From: Fragilaria crotonensis
Taxonomy: Eukaryota > Bacillariophyta > Fragilariophyceae > Fragilariales > Fragilariaceae
Direction of reading: 5' to 3'
Assembly: GCA_022925895.1 (NCBI GenBank)
Contig: JAKSYS010000400.1
Coordinates: forward strand, 1-56,494
Length of the DNA stretch: 56,494 nucleotides
Position numbers and translations under genes: made by a program
In this document: positions 1 through 13,300 of the stretch, in pieces
Numbering within the stretch: position 1 is the stretch's first letter
Layout of the letters: each line of letters begins with the position of its first letter
The notes under the pieces: model-generated
What the model was told of the DNA's origin: nothing
The model's input: the letters and a program-made list of their open reading frames with translations, nothing else
The model's database searches: none

Positions 1-1519
1 GGCCAGAGGTTTGGATGACATGGCTCCTCCTGTGCAAACAGGCAACGGGTGATCAGACTCAGAGATCGAACCATCAGAATGATGTGATGAAGTTCGTGGT
101 ATAGTGACCGATTGTCTCGTACCACCCGGACGAGCTTGAACATCGAATCTCGCCGCAGCATGAAGAGGACGGCCTCCAGAACGGTCGGAACGAGCATTCA
201 GCGTCGACATGCCTTCAGAGTCAGACAGGATGAAACTCACAACCCGAGGCAAATTCATTTCGCACGCAAGATAGAGAGGACTGTGAAAAGAGTCGTCCTT
301 GAGGCTCAAATCTGCACCATGACCAACCAGCAAAGCAACACAGTCATGAGCGAAGTCGGCGTTTTGCGATCGCCCCCATGCTGATGGCCGTATGAACGGG
401 ATAGCTCCCATCGCATTTTCGAGAACTTGATGCACCGGCTTCTGGAGAAGTTTCACGTGCTCGAGTTTGCAAGCGTGCACAGCTACATGGAGAGGCGTGT
501 TTTCATCTTCGTCGCGTTCGTTGAGGTCGTATGGTGAATAGTAGTTGATATTTTTCTTTTCTTCTTCTTGAGCTTTTTGCATGGTCCCCTTTCACGTCGC
601 AAGGTGACGGAACGCCGTTGACTGGAGCCAGGACATCGTTCGCCGCTTCCTCCCTTTCACCTCTGCCGTCCCTGACGCGGCTTCTTGCGAAGACCCACCA
701 GCCTGTTCGTGACTTTCCTGGCCTTCTCGCTGGTCGTTAGACGCTGATGGAACTTCCCACTTGATTGCCTAGAGGAGGCTTTCTCACCTTCTAAACGCTG
801 CCCTGTTCCATTGTCACCACTTGTCGACTCCTTGCTTGACATTGCCCCTTCGAGCGGACCACTTTCAGTCCCTCGTCCCCAGCAGCAAGAGCCGGATTCC
901 CGTCGTCGACTGCCTCACTCTTACGCGCTTCGAGATTCTCGTCTATATCCATAGATTCAGCAGTGCCAGACCCAAGCGACACGGACAAAGATTGGTGAAT
1001 CTTGTCAGGGTGTTGGGACTCGATTAGCGACACAAGGATAGGCCGGGGAGAATGGCCAATCGCAGCTGCACGCGCTGCCAACGAATCATTATCGTCCGAA
1101 CTCGAGTCATCGTCGTCGTCATCTCCTTCGTCCTCATCGCCGGATGCATCTTGAGGGACAAAATGAGTCGCTGTTCAGGTTTCAAAACGAATCATGTGAG
1201 AAGATTATTTTAGACGAGAAAGTCAATCCAAGATACTCTATGTGAGCAAAGAAAAAATATCTGATGCGTGCATGATGAGCGGGAAACACAAAAAAATCTT
1301 TGACACATTAACGCCCGATGAATCGTACTCCACCTGAAGTGGTGTATCTTTCGACAATCTCGCCCATTGTCACCAACTCTCACCTCAACTCACCTTTAAA
1401 CTCTCAGCATCCTCATTCTCGCAACAATCATGGACTGGGTATCGTTTGGAACCGACGTGAGATGATTCGAAATTGAAATCATCGTCATCGTCGGAGGACG
1501 AGCCATCATCAACAGACAT
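1..1519 (-). CDS. Ankyrin-repeat protein with acidic N-terminus (3' partial)
   Basis: The minus strand from about 590 down to base 1 is open and encodes two clear ankyrin units: one with 'TPLHVAVHACKLEHVKLL' and one with 'SPLYLACEMNLPRVVSFIL', followed by 'GGRPLHAAARFD'. The protein runs off the window edge, so its C-terminus is missing. A probable first exon starts at the ATG at 1519-1517, is rich in Asp/Ser and ends at an AAAG|GTGAGT donor near 1394. A second Asp-rich exon covers about 1165-840 and a Lys/Arg-rich exon about 840-660, ending in a CAGAG|GTGAAA donor. Phasing between exons 1 and 2 does not close with the splice sites I can see, so the intron structure or the start is uncertain. 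Ankyrin repeats are protein-interaction modules; no enzymatic domain is visible. It is divergent from the kinesin, with about 500 bp between the two starts. Confidence 0.6.
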
Positions 1520-2021
1520 GATGTCCGTAGCTCAGCATTTGGAAGTAGAAATGTACTGAGTCGGGGCTACTACCGAAAGGAATGAACCAAATTCTTCGCA
1601 ATCCGATCGGGAACACGGATCGGGTGGAATACGTAGCCCCAGGGGTTAAGGGTAACAAAAGAAGTGGTTCTCGGTTTTGTGAGCTGTGAAGCGCCGTGAA
1701 CAAATGAAACCACTTCCAGTCCGAACGAGTTGGCCGAGCTTCAACAATGTCTGCGTAGAATTTGGTATCAATAGTGACTTTCAGTAAATTTCTACTGCAG
1801 AAAAAGTGTGCGGTTGCGAATGAACATCTGTTTCTGTAGAATGGACGCATTCGTACTCCCAGACCTCTGACGCATCTAATGGAACGCGAACTACATTACG
1901 TCATGCATAAACCGTTGGATTTCCCTTCGCGCCATTTTAAAAAGGGCCGTTTTCTGTGGAAAAACCAACCATCAACAACAAACTGATCTCCTGCCGACGA
2001 AACGACAATAGTTTTTCGACC
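1520..2021. promoter_or_regulatory. Divergent intergenic region
   Basis: This 502-bp gap separates the ankyrin-protein start (minus) from the kinesin start (plus), so it presumably holds both promoters. No ORF here looks coding and I recognise no specific promoter element. The role is inferred from gene orientation only. Confidence 0.3.
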
Positions 2022-5000
2022 ATGAGTTCGTCGACGCCACGGAAGGCCGCAACACCTCAAACGGCACTGACGCCGTTAAGAAGCGCAACGAAAAGGACTC
2101 CAGGTAAAGCAACGCCAATGGTAACTTTTGCTAAGAGTCCAATGGTGGCGAAAGCGCCACGAGTGATGTATGATGATGAACCTGTCCAGGCAGATGATCG
2201 TGGAGGCGAGGGAATTATTGGTGAGTTTTGATTCTGCCTATGCGTGTCATGTTGGGAAGCTGTGTCTTACTAGCCCTGCCTTCAACAGTCGCCATTCGCA
2301 TGCGTCCCCTTAACACGAAGGAGAGCTCAGAACGACGAATCTGGAAGGTCTTGCACAGTTCAAGCCAGTAACGCAGACTACTCCTGCTGGAAAGCCTTGC
2401 CGGAAAGAATCATGGGACGAACTTTCTTCACATTTGATAAGACTTTTGGTGAGGAGACAGACACTCGTCAGGTTTATGACGGTGTTGCCAAGGGTATCGT
2501 GGATTCTGTAGTCCACGGACTGAATGGGACAATTTTCGCCTATGGTCAGACATCATCGGGAAAAACTTATACCATGCAAGGTTCCGGTTCCATTGAAGAA
2601 GGCAGCGTGTCAGGTGATGGTGGTATTGTCCATATGGCAGCTCAAGATATCTTCTCGTACATTGCGAAAACACCGGATCGAGTATTCCTTGTTAGAGCAT
2701 CGTTTGTCGAGATATACAACGAAGAAGTGCGTGACCTCTTAGGTACTAACAACAATATCCTGCAAGTCCGCGAGGATCCTCGTCGTGGTATCTTTGTGAA
2801 TTCGGAGGAAGAGATCGCTGTTAACTGCAGCAGTCTGCTGCAAGTGCTTTTTAAGGGGGAGAAGAACCGTGCTGTAGCAGCTACGGCTATGAACGAGCGC
2901 TCTTCGCGTTCCCACACGATCTTTAAAATCACTATCGAGAGTCGTCGTAAAAGCTCGTACAATGAAAATGATTCTGACGCTTTGGACGACGATGGCGCGG
3001 TTCGTGTCTCGACTCTCAACCTAGTCGATCTTGCAGGGTCTGAGAGTGTTCGGCACACAGGCAACACAGGCGATAGGCTTAAAGAAGGCGGAAAGATCAA
3101 CCAGAGGTGAGTCCATCTTTCAAAATGCTTATGCAGCATTTCTCATTCGGTATGCTAACACCCTGTTCAGTTTATTGACGCTCTCGCGAGTGATAGTCGG
3201 CCTCGGAGATCCTACGCAAACGCATATCAATTTTCGCGATTCAAAGCTGACACGTATCCTCCAACCGTCACTGTCTGGAAATGCGAGAATGGCAGTTGTT
3301 TGCTGCGCCACTCCCCAGAACTGTACCTTGAAGAAACGCGTTCGACACTTGGATTCGCATCTCGGGCGAAGTTAGTGAAGACCAACGCCAAAGTCAACGA
3401 AGTCCTCGATGATCAATCATTGATTCGAAGATTGCAACGCGAGCTGGCTGAGGCAAAAAGGGCTTCGTCGGGTGATGGTGTTGACCAAACTGACCAGCTG
3501 CGTGCCCTAGAAACAGAAGCCGCGAACGCAGGGAAGGAGCGCCGGGAGCACTAGAGAAGTTAAGGCGCCTTCAAAAGTCGATCCTCAATAGCACGGCACT
3601 GTTCGAATCCAAACACGTTTCATCGATTTCGACTTCAAGAATCCAAGCAACGCAAGCGGAGACTTTCGGATGGTAACTTGAATTTGAGATCATTGTATGA
3701 GACTCCTTCAAAGCAGCAAAACCACCAACTCCAAAGAGCGTTCGGGGGGAAGGAGCCTTTGCGCAAATTTGTTCAACCTCTTCTGTCTCCTTCAAGTGAG
3801 TTGGCACGTCGACATCATGCAGTCGCTGCTAAAGGAGCTCAAACTAAGGTGCTGGAACAGACAATCGAAACCAAGACTCGGACTATTGAGACAACTAAGT
3901 CCGACCTAGAGAGAACGCAAACAGAGCGAGACATCATAACCGAGACACTACATGCGTCAGAAGCTGAGGTTTGTCAGCTTCGAGAGCACATAGATTGTCT
4001 GAAAGGTCAGCTTGACACCGCCGTTATGGAAAAAGAGAAGTCTATCGGGCTTCTCGACGATGAACTAAGGGCAAAGGAGGAACTTGAAAGAGAGTTGGCT
4101 TCAAGCACGCGACATTCGAACGAGATTATATCCCGACTAGAAGCGGAGAATGCTCGGTTGAAGGATATTCACTGTTCCCGCGAAGCGCAGATGGATGCGG
4201 AAATCATCAAGCTGCGATCTGAGACGGATTCCTTTGCTGCATCTTGTTTAGAACTGGGACAAAAATTGCGAGACACGGAACTGGGGCAAAAGACCGTATC
4301 TGATGAAAATGTTCGGATTGCTTTTCAGTTTGCTCAACTAGTTACAGAAAAGAGATTATTCAAAAGGAACGTGATGTGGACAGGCATAAAATGCAGACAC
4401 TGAGCGGGGAGATCTTCTCATGGGTACCATGAAGGATGCCGCGCAGGAAAAGATGAGCTTAAACTCCGAATCGTTGAGTTGCGTGACGAACTTGACAAGG
4501 CACTTGTTGTGGAGCACGAATCGAAGGTCGCGCATCGATCGACTGAGATTGAGCTGCAGCAGACTCGATCTCTGGCTGCGAAGCTTGAGGAGAGAATCGC
4601 TTCTATTGAACAAAGTTCGCAGACACAAATGACCATCATCATGGAGCGTGACGAACAAATTGCTGCTCTCGAGTTGAAGCTTGTTACTGTAAATGAGGTT
4701 GTATCTGCGAAGAATGCTGACCTCGAATCAGCTGAGCACAACATGATGAGCCTGAAAGCGTCGCTTAATGAAGCCATGGCTTCGTGTCGGAAGTTGGAAG
4801 AGGCTGTGAATGCAGTGAATGTCGAAAAAGACTCGGCTTTGCAACAGGTGCAAGATCTACAACGTAGCCTTGATGACTATGACCAGTGTCTGGAAGATCT
4901 GACTGCATCGGCATCCTCGTTGAAGAGGAGAATAGGACACTCTCAATGCAAGTCCAGAATCTGCAGACCGAGCAGGACACTCTACCGCCGCGACGGCCGC

Positions 5001-8000
5001 TGTACACAACGAGTTGGCTAAAACTTCCTCCGCTCGGGTTGGCAAGGAACTAGAAGAAACACATGCCCACCTTATCGAGGCTGGCACTACCATTTCTGAT
5101 CTCGAGAAGAGCATCAGGTTGCTTCGCGACGAGTATCAAGTTGAGTCGTCAAACTCGAAAGAGATAAAGCGGAGCTACGTTGCAAACTTGAACAAACTAA
5201 TGACCACCTTTCTGAAACGCGGAAGACAAACTTGGCGTACGAGGCAACTATATCAGAGCTTCGTGTGGCATTATCACTTGCAGAAGCTAAGTGTACAGAA
5301 TTGGTGGATTCCACGGCTCAACTCACGATTGAGCGCGATGCCGAAATTGACCATCGAGACAAAAACCATCTCTTGATGGGAAGGGAAGAAAACCAGCTCA
5401 AAGATTCTTTGGCATCAAAGGAGCAGATTATTACTGAGTGCGAGAATTCTATCGGAGATCTAGAGAAAGAGCTAAAGCAGGAGCAACTCAAGTCATTTCA
5501 GAGGGATCTGGAAATAGAAGAGCTCAAATTAGAGCGAGAGAAGCTCAATGTCGACCTTGAGAAGTCGAGGCAGACTCTATCAGCAGAAATCGACGACCTT
5601 AAGTCAGCCTCTACTTGCCAGTGAATCAGCATCGTCGACTCACGAGTCGGTTATCCAGGAGTTGAGGCAGAGCCTGTCTTTGACGGAGATGCAACAAGCG
5701 AGCAACGCATCGCAATGGAACAGGTTGTTCAAGGCTTTGATGTCGCTAAACCGCAGCTGCAAGGGAAAATTGATCAACTGAACGACGAGCTAGAGGAGCT
5801 ACGATCCAACTCATTGGCGAAAGACGCAGCGATTTGTTTGTCATCATCCAAATGCGATTTGATGCTTGAGCAAATAGGGCGGCTTGAGTCAGAAGCATCC
5901 AACCATGCCGCCATGCTCGACACGATCAGAACTGAGCGCGACACCCTGAGAAAGGACATGCAGAAGGTCATCGATGATCTTACCAGTGAAGTCCATGAGC
6001 TCAGAATTGTTGTTGCGGCCAAGGAGGAGGCGCTCCATCAGCACCTCGCCATTGCGGGTCAAATCAAAGCTGAGCGGGACAAGACGAGAATGGAGATGCA
6101 GATGTTGTTCGATGACCTTACACTTGAAATCGAGGAGCTCAGATCGACTATTGCGGCTAAGGACGAGGCACTTGGTCAGCAGCTCGCAAATGAGGATCAA
6201 ATCAAAACTGAGTATGACAACTCGAGAAGCGAGATGCAGGCGGTGATCGACGATCTCACCATTGAAGTCCAGGAGCTCAAATCGAATGTTGCGTCCAAGG
6301 AGGAGCAGCTCCATCATCACCTCGCCGTTGCGGATCAAATAAAAACTGAGCTTGACAGCTCGAGGAACAAGATGCAAATGGAGATCGATAACCTAACACT
6401 TGAAATCGATCAAATCAAAACTGAGTATAACAACTCTAGAAGCGAGATGCAGACGGTGATCGATGATCTCACCATTGAAGTCCAGGACCTCAAGACCTCT
6501 GTTGCGGCGAAGGAGGAGGAGCTCCATCAGCACCTCGCCATTGTGGATCAAATCAAAGCTGAGCGGGACAAGACGAGGATGGAGATGCAGATGCTGTTCG
6601 ATGACCTCACACTTGAAATCGAGGAGCTCAGATCGACTATTGCGGCTAAGGACGAGGCACTTGGTCAGCAGCTCGCAAATGAGGATCAAATCAAAACTGA
6701 GTCTCACAACCGAGAAGCGAGATGCAGGCGGTGATCGACGATCTCACCATTGAAGTCCAGGAGCTCAAGACCTCTGTTACGTCTAAGGAGGACAAGCTCC
6801 ATCATCACCTCGCCATTGTGGATCAAATAAAAACTGAGCTTGACAGCTCAAGGAACAAGATGCAGATGGAGATCGATAACCTTACACTTGAAGTCGAGGA
6901 GCTCAGATCGACTATTGCGGCTAAGGACGAGGCACTTGGTCAGCAGCTCGCAAATGAGGATCAAATCAAAACTGAGTATAGCAACTCGAGAAGCGAGATG
7001 CAGGCGGTGATCGACGATCTCACCATTGAAGTCCAGGAGCTCAAGACCTCTGTTACGTCTAAGGAGGAGGAGCTCCATCAGCACCTGTCATCGCGGATCA
7101 AATAAAACTGAGCTTTTCAGCTCGAGGAACGAGATGCAGATGGAGATCGATAACCTTACACTTGAAGTCGAGGAGCTCAGATCGACTATTGCTAAGGACG
7201 AGGCACTTGGTCAGCAGCTCGCAAATGAAGATCAAATCAAAACTGAGTCTCACAACTCGAGAAGCGAGATGCAGGCGGTGATCGACGATCTCACCATTGA
7301 AGTCCAGGAGCTCAAGACCTCTGTTACGTCTAAGGAGGACGAGCTCCATCAGCACCTCGCCATTTTGGATCAAATAAAACTGCTTGACAGCCAAGGAACA
7401 AGATGCAGATGGAGATCGATAACCTTACACTTGAAGTCGAGGAGCCAGATCGACTATTGCGGCTAAGGACGAGGCACTTGGTCAGCAGCTCGCAAATGAG
7501 GATCAAATCAAAATCGAGTATAACAACTCGAGAAGCGAGATGCAGGCGGTGATCGACGATCTCACCATTGAAGTCCAGGCGCTCAACTCGAATGTTGCGG
7601 CGAAGGAGGAGGAGCTCCATCAGCACTTCGCCATTGTGGATCAAATCAAAGCTGAGCGGGACAACACGAGAATTGAGATGCAGATGGAGATCGATGATCT
7701 AACTGATCAACTTGATGATCTCAGATCCAATGTTGAGGCTAAGGACAAGGCGATTGCTGAGTCAATGAGAAAGGCTGATGAGCTTCAGAAACAACTTGCA
7801 CGGGTAGAATCCTCGTCTGTGGATCAGGCGGCTGGTTTCGCGGAACTTCGTCTTCAACGCGACGCCTCAAGTGCGGAATTGGTGCAGACAACGGATGTTC
7901 TGAGCAGCGAAATCTCTCAACTCAGGAGCACGGTAGCATCTAAGGACAATGAAATTCATCAATTGAATCAGAACATGGCTTTGTTGCGGGAAGGACGCGA

Positions 8001-10367
8001 GAAGCTTGAGAATAAATCGCAAGACTTGGCCTTGAAATGCAACGAGGCGTTGAATCAAAAGTCCGGCCTTCAGTCTGATATCAGCGCTTTACTTGCCTCG
8101 CGAGAAGAAATGCAACAAGAACTGACATGGTCAAAGCGTCGCTGAGCACTATTTCTACGGAGAGGGAATTATTGCTTGAAAAGTTGAAGCAGCCAATAAT
8201 GCAGAACGAACTGAACAGAGCACTTTAGCCATTGCGACAAGGAGCTATCAGAAGCCGTATCATCTTTTGAGAAAGAAAAGCATGAGTTGACACAGCTGCT
8301 GGCGGCTGCAAATGCGAGTGTCAAGGAAGCTCGCGACGCCGCTTTTGCAGCCGACGAAGAGCTTGATTTGAAAGAGCGAAAACTTGAAGAGGTTTTAAGC
8401 ATGCTTTCTCAACGCGAGGAAGAACTCTTTTCGCGTACCCAGCAAGTAAATGACTTGAAACGGCAACTAGAGGGATCTGAATCGAGTGAGGTGAGCGTAT
8501 TGCTTGATACAATCGAAGCACTCCAATTAGAAAAGATTCAACTTGAGGAACTAGTCGCAAAGGCTGCGAAAGAGCGTGACGCACAGGAGCAGGAGCACAG
8601 AAAACGAATGGGAGAAGAGCAACGACTCCTGATTCGGGAGGCAGAAGGAGAAATGTCCAACTTAAGAACGGTTCGGGATCAACTTAAGTCAGCGCTCGCT
8701 CAGTCGGAAACCGCCCTCTTCGCCCTTCAACAAGAATATGAGATCTTGTTGGAGGAAAAGAAGAGATTAGAATCGAAGTCACATGAGTCTCAAAAGAGCA
8801 TACCACTTCTTGAGTCAGAAGTTTCTCGCCTGAAATCCGTCAACCTCGACCTCACCATCGAAAACAAGGATCTGGCCAGCAAAGTATTGATACTCCGAAA
8901 GGAAAATGGTTCACAGGACCTCAAGGCGAATGAGGAGGTTGTCAAGCTAACAACAGAAGTTAGTCGACTGAAGGCAGAGAGCTTTGCAGCTCGACAGTGT
9001 ACACTCGAATTGCAGGAAGCAGTACGAGTCTCGGAGCGACGGAGCCAGTCGTATCTTGACGAATCAGAGAGTGAGAGACAGCGACGCCAAGACATCGAAT
9101 CGACAGTCTCAGCTCTCCAAGATGAAATCAAGAAACTCAGGCAACGCATGCTTGAAAAAGAGAATGCAGTTGACGCAGGCATCTCTGTAAAGCTGCAGGA
9201 GGTTGAGGACCTCAAGAAAGAAATTGTAAGCAGAGATGCTCGAATCAAGAAGCTTGAAGCTGTTCGCCTGACGAAGGAGCAATGCGCCGCGCTGAAAAAG
9301 ATCAAGGTATGTTCATCTTAAGGTCACAAATGCTTTTTTATATGGAACCAATTCTCACATCATACGGCTTGCAGGAGGAACGAGCTCAGTTTCTAGAGGA
9401 GAAGGAACGATATAGGAGGCAGCTCGCTGAATCCGAAAGCGAGATTGCCTCTCTGCGCGCACAGGGCATTGGTTCCAACAGAGGCAAACAGGCTGCCGAA
9501 GATATTACGGCGTTGAGATTTGAAAAGGATGCTCTTGAGACGAAGTTGAGGAAATACCTGGCCTATTGTAAGGCGCTCGAAGGCGATAAATCACAGATCA
9601 TTGACGCACTCCGTGCTAACAAACGTGAGGTGGTCGACGACGATTTTGTCGGAGCAGTTGTCACTTTGTGATCAACTGGCCTCCTTGAGGAAGAGTGTGA
9701 TGCCCTTTTTAGTGCTGAAGAAAGGGCGTCGTCATATCTTGCAGAAATCGAGCGACTACGTGAACAAATCTCAAGCTTACAAACCAGTGCAGCTGATGCA
9801 AAGAAGAAGATTCTCGACTTGACACGTTCGGAAAGCGAACTTGCGTCTCAATTGAAGAAAGTCGAGCAGAAATGTGCATCGCTTCGGGAGGAGCGAGAGA
9901 AATTGCGAAATCGCACAGCTGCAAGTGGTGAAGGCATGCCAGAGAAAAACCGTCAAGTCAAATATCTTGAACAGGAAAATCTGCAGTTGATGTTGGACCT
10001 CAAAGCAGTGAAGAAGCAGCTTCATGTATCACGATCTGAACTTGATGCACTTTGCATGAAAGATTTGGATGACAATACAGAGGATTTTTCAAATCAAATG
10101 GCACCTGTTGGGAAGGCAACCAGGTCATCAAGTGACGCGGTGTCCTCGAAATCTTCTGACGTGCTGGATTCGACAACTGAAGCCGACAAAGAAAACGTAA
10201 ACCATGACGACCTTAACGGAGACAGCAAAGTTGCACGAGGATCGACAATGAAGCACCGTTTCTCTCGTGCAAAAGCGACTGGAGTTCGAGAACCCAGCGC
10301 CCGGTCTGTGGGCCTCGGTGACGCTGGATTGGATGATGAAAATACTGGCGAGTGTCGCCAAAGCTAA
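2022..10367 (+). CDS. CENP-E-like kinesin, N-terminal motor, frameshifted
   Basis: The ATG at 2022 opens a Ser/Thr/Pro-rich leader and a kinesin motor: 'VAIRMRPLN' at the start, P-loop '[11 protein letters not shown]', switch I '[11 protein letters not shown]', switch II 'DLAGSE' and '[19 protein letters not shown]'. Introns with good GT-AG sites lie at 2221-2288, 3107-3170 and 9307-9374. After the motor comes about 2,200 residues of Glu/Lys/Leu/Gln-rich coiled coil, including a 46-residue tandem repeat (about 5940-7740), then a Ser-rich tail ending in ECRQS, a CaaX-type C-terminus. Motor sequence, length and CaaX end resemble kinesin-7/CENP-E, which links kinetochores to microtubules. The frame is broken about twenty times by small indels, for example near 2370-2400, 3312, 3549, 3660, 4350-4425, 4925-4985, 5145, 5610, 5700, 6705, 7090-7125, 7376-7443, 8127-8225 and 9655-9705. 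The stops come from the shifts. Consensus error or a decaying copy are both possible. Confidence 0.85.
5943..7740 (+). repeat. 138-bp tandem repeat inside the kinesin coiled coil
   Basis: About 13 tandem units of 138 bp (46 residues) follow the pattern MQ-x2-IDDLTxEVxELxS then K-E/D-E-x-L then DQIKTE. Successive 'atgca' anchors at 6234 and 6372 are exactly 138 bp apart. Two unit flavours alternate, one with '[11 protein letters not shown]' and one with '[17 protein letters not shown]', so the higher-order period is about 276 bp. One unit near 6400 is truncated. Several units differ by one-base deletions against their neighbours. A 46-residue period equals five heptads plus one hendecad, so it could keep a continuous coiled-coil register (inference). 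Confidence 0.8.
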
Positions 10368-13300
10368 GGGGGATGGGGATCCGAATGTTTGGTCGCAGCA
10401 TTGGGAGATAAGTGTGCTTATGAACGTTTGGCGCCTGCAGGCAAAAGGACATGCGCAACTCCCCGATCAATAGAGGGCCTTGTGACGCTTAAACTTTTTT
10501 CTATGGGCGGAAGCCCTACTTTTGTCCGTTCATGGAAATGTTCATGAGATCAGATAAAAGTCTAATGAGGGCATGATGTGATGTCTTTCTCGGAGCCTTC
10601 TAGGAACATCACAGTAGGATGTGGTAGGAAACTAACTGCAGACCAAAAATAGTCTCTTCGTGAATACAGAAGCATACCGTAGTCATGTTTATGATAATCG
10701 CCACAGAGAAGATGGCGCTGTTGGTATGAACCAATTTGCATGCCTGTACTTAACGTTGGAACTTGGAGCTGATTTTCATGACATGTCAATTCCTCTTCTG
10801 CTGGTGAGACCCACGAGCTAGACATGAAACTAAAAGAGTGCTCTCGCATAGATAACCGGTGGCATTGAGTTTGTCATGTTTTGCTAGTATGCCATACGGC
10901 ATAAACAAAGAATTACTGCATGGAAAGACTTTCTGCAACCCAATGAACATCTCCCTCGTGCCCATTATGAGAAGGGTCGATGAGGGCTTGACAAACAGAC
11001 AAGAGGCACTCGCAAACACAGAAGATTGTGAAGTGAGTATCATACAAAAATGGAAATTTAGCAAAACACTGGCTGATCATCTCAATTTTGCCCAATGGTA
11101 GAACAGGTGACAACATGAGCAGTGGCAAAGGTGATAAGGATGTTGAAGACACTTCTGACAATCACAAGATGATGAGAAGAATTGCATGAGATTGTTTGCT
11201 AACTATGTCTGAGGACAATTATTTCTCATGAATGATAGCATTGTTCCTTTGGGAATATAATGCTAATGATATTGCTTTGGACCAGCATAGATCCAAATAG
11301 TTTGTATCAACGATACTGTAGATCAAAGAGGCAGGAATAGCCGGCAACACGTCAAGAAAGAAGCATCAAGAAAATAGTGAGATACTGGCGGAGCAGCTCC
11401 TGGAGCCCCATTCACCCGCTGCAAGCAGCACCACCCTGTCTCAGCAAAGAAGATCTAAAATTTCAAGGCAGCAACAGCAATTAAAGAATGCAGGTCACGT
11501 GATCAAGAGATTGGTACTGCAGTGCAAACTTTCAACATGAAATTGACAATCAAATCGAAATTAACAAGCAATTCTGGCAGTAAAGGACAAACCCAACCCA
11601 ATCTATGAGTTGGTCAACGTGCTGGTGGATCAGAAGAATTAAATTAATGATTTACAAAATATAAAGCAATTTCGAACTTAAAGGATCAACTCACGGATGG
11701 GTTGAAATGGCAATCCAATGTACCTTTGAGGTGGCACATTAAATCTTATCCTAGTGCTGGGGGCATGCTAGCAACATGCTACTCTTGTTTGAATGACAAT
11801 GCCACCTCTCTTGCTCAATAATGCCAAACTAGAAGCATCCTGACATCATGGGACATTTTCCATTTTGGCCAAATGAGCAACTACGGTACATGCTATGTAG
11901 AATCCCATGTAGGATCAGATTTCACTATTTTTGCAATCTGCTTTTAACCAAGAACAACAACAGAGTTACCCTGACAAAATCCCTCATCAAGATCTATCTA
12001 GTAGCTATGCACTGTATATGATTAGTATTGCTATCAAGGCCATGAAGATCAAAACCTCAGCATGGATTGACAAATCATTGATACTGTCTACCTACATCCA
12101 ACACAGCAAGCTTTATCTGATGCACAGTTGAAGAAGATTGAAGGTATGCTGATCAAAGGCGAATCAATTGCATCGTGAACAAGTCAATTCAATGTAATTC
12201 CTGCTGTGTGGATGAATATGTCAGTCAAGGATAACTGTGTTGTTGTGTCAGAGATTGACAGTTTTACAAGGTGATGGAATTAGATGGTAAGCCAAGTTCT
12301 TGGACAACAACAAATGTCCTACGCCTTGTGAGCTATGTTCTTCCTCTCAGGTTTGTGGGAAAACTTAGATTTTGTTTCCATGCTCCCAGGTGATACCCTA
12401 GTGATTTCATTTGTTTGTTGCCAATGACAGCACCTACTCTCAATGTCGTCCCACTGGGGCTGCTAGTGGTGACTCGTGCTCTCCGCGCGCGTCTTTGTAC
12501 CATATGGATCAGCAACAATTGTGAGCAAGAACAAAGTGAATCTTAGATAGGTACAAAATGTTGGTGGAGACCCCTCGACATTGTTGAAACCACAAGGAAT
12601 CTCCAACCAATAAGAAGGATGAGTTATGTTCTTCCACCACATGCTCGTTCTAGATTTGCTACTCCAAAGAGATCGTAGACATTCAGAATCTTGTACCGGC
12701 CAGGAAGACTTGATTCTTGAAGTAATACATGACCAGCAGCTGCTGAAACTGACACACAGAAAATGTAATGATGTGTTCAATTCTTAACGAGACCGCTTGA
12801 AAGGGTGCAGGCTAATTCATTGCAAAACATCAAATCTCCTTGATTTGAAGAAAACTGCAGCATATGTCATGACACAACTGGATAAATGGAGTTGGTACAA
12901 GGTGCAAGTGATGCCCTTCCTGCTGCATTGATTGTGATAAACAAGGAAAGGGTGACAAAAGAGCGTTCTTGAAGAAGACTGCAGATCAGAAAGCATTGAC
13001 AAAGGAAGAAACGAAAGGGACAGGAATGCTAGATGAAGCTTGACAAAGCAAGGTGAAGCCCTGCCTATAGGGGATTAACGCGGTGATTTGAGGCAGTTGG
13101 GGGTGACAGCTTTGATGGAGTCGCAATACTGGTGGCAAATGAGCTCAAAGATATTCTGAAATTCTATTATGGAACCAGACTTGAGGGCTTGTCAGCAATG
13201 AAGAAGGCATTTTTGTCATTGAAATCACGAAAACACTGCATGCTTCAGGAGACGGGACAGAAGCATGTTACTTTGTTATTAATTGCTTCATTTCCAGCAT

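Noticed and set aside
3601-3614. gttcgaatcc resembling a tRNA T-loop
   Set aside because: It lies within kinesin coding sequence and no cloverleaf can be formed around it.
5889-6377. 162-codon minus-strand frame over the kinesin repeat
   Set aside because: Shadow of the coiled-coil repeat; its Leu/Arg-rich repeats simply mirror the plus-strand codons.
8790-9305. 171-codon minus-strand frame
   Set aside because: Antisense of a continuous kinesin coiled-coil segment; Ser/Arg/Leu bias is typical of a shadow frame.
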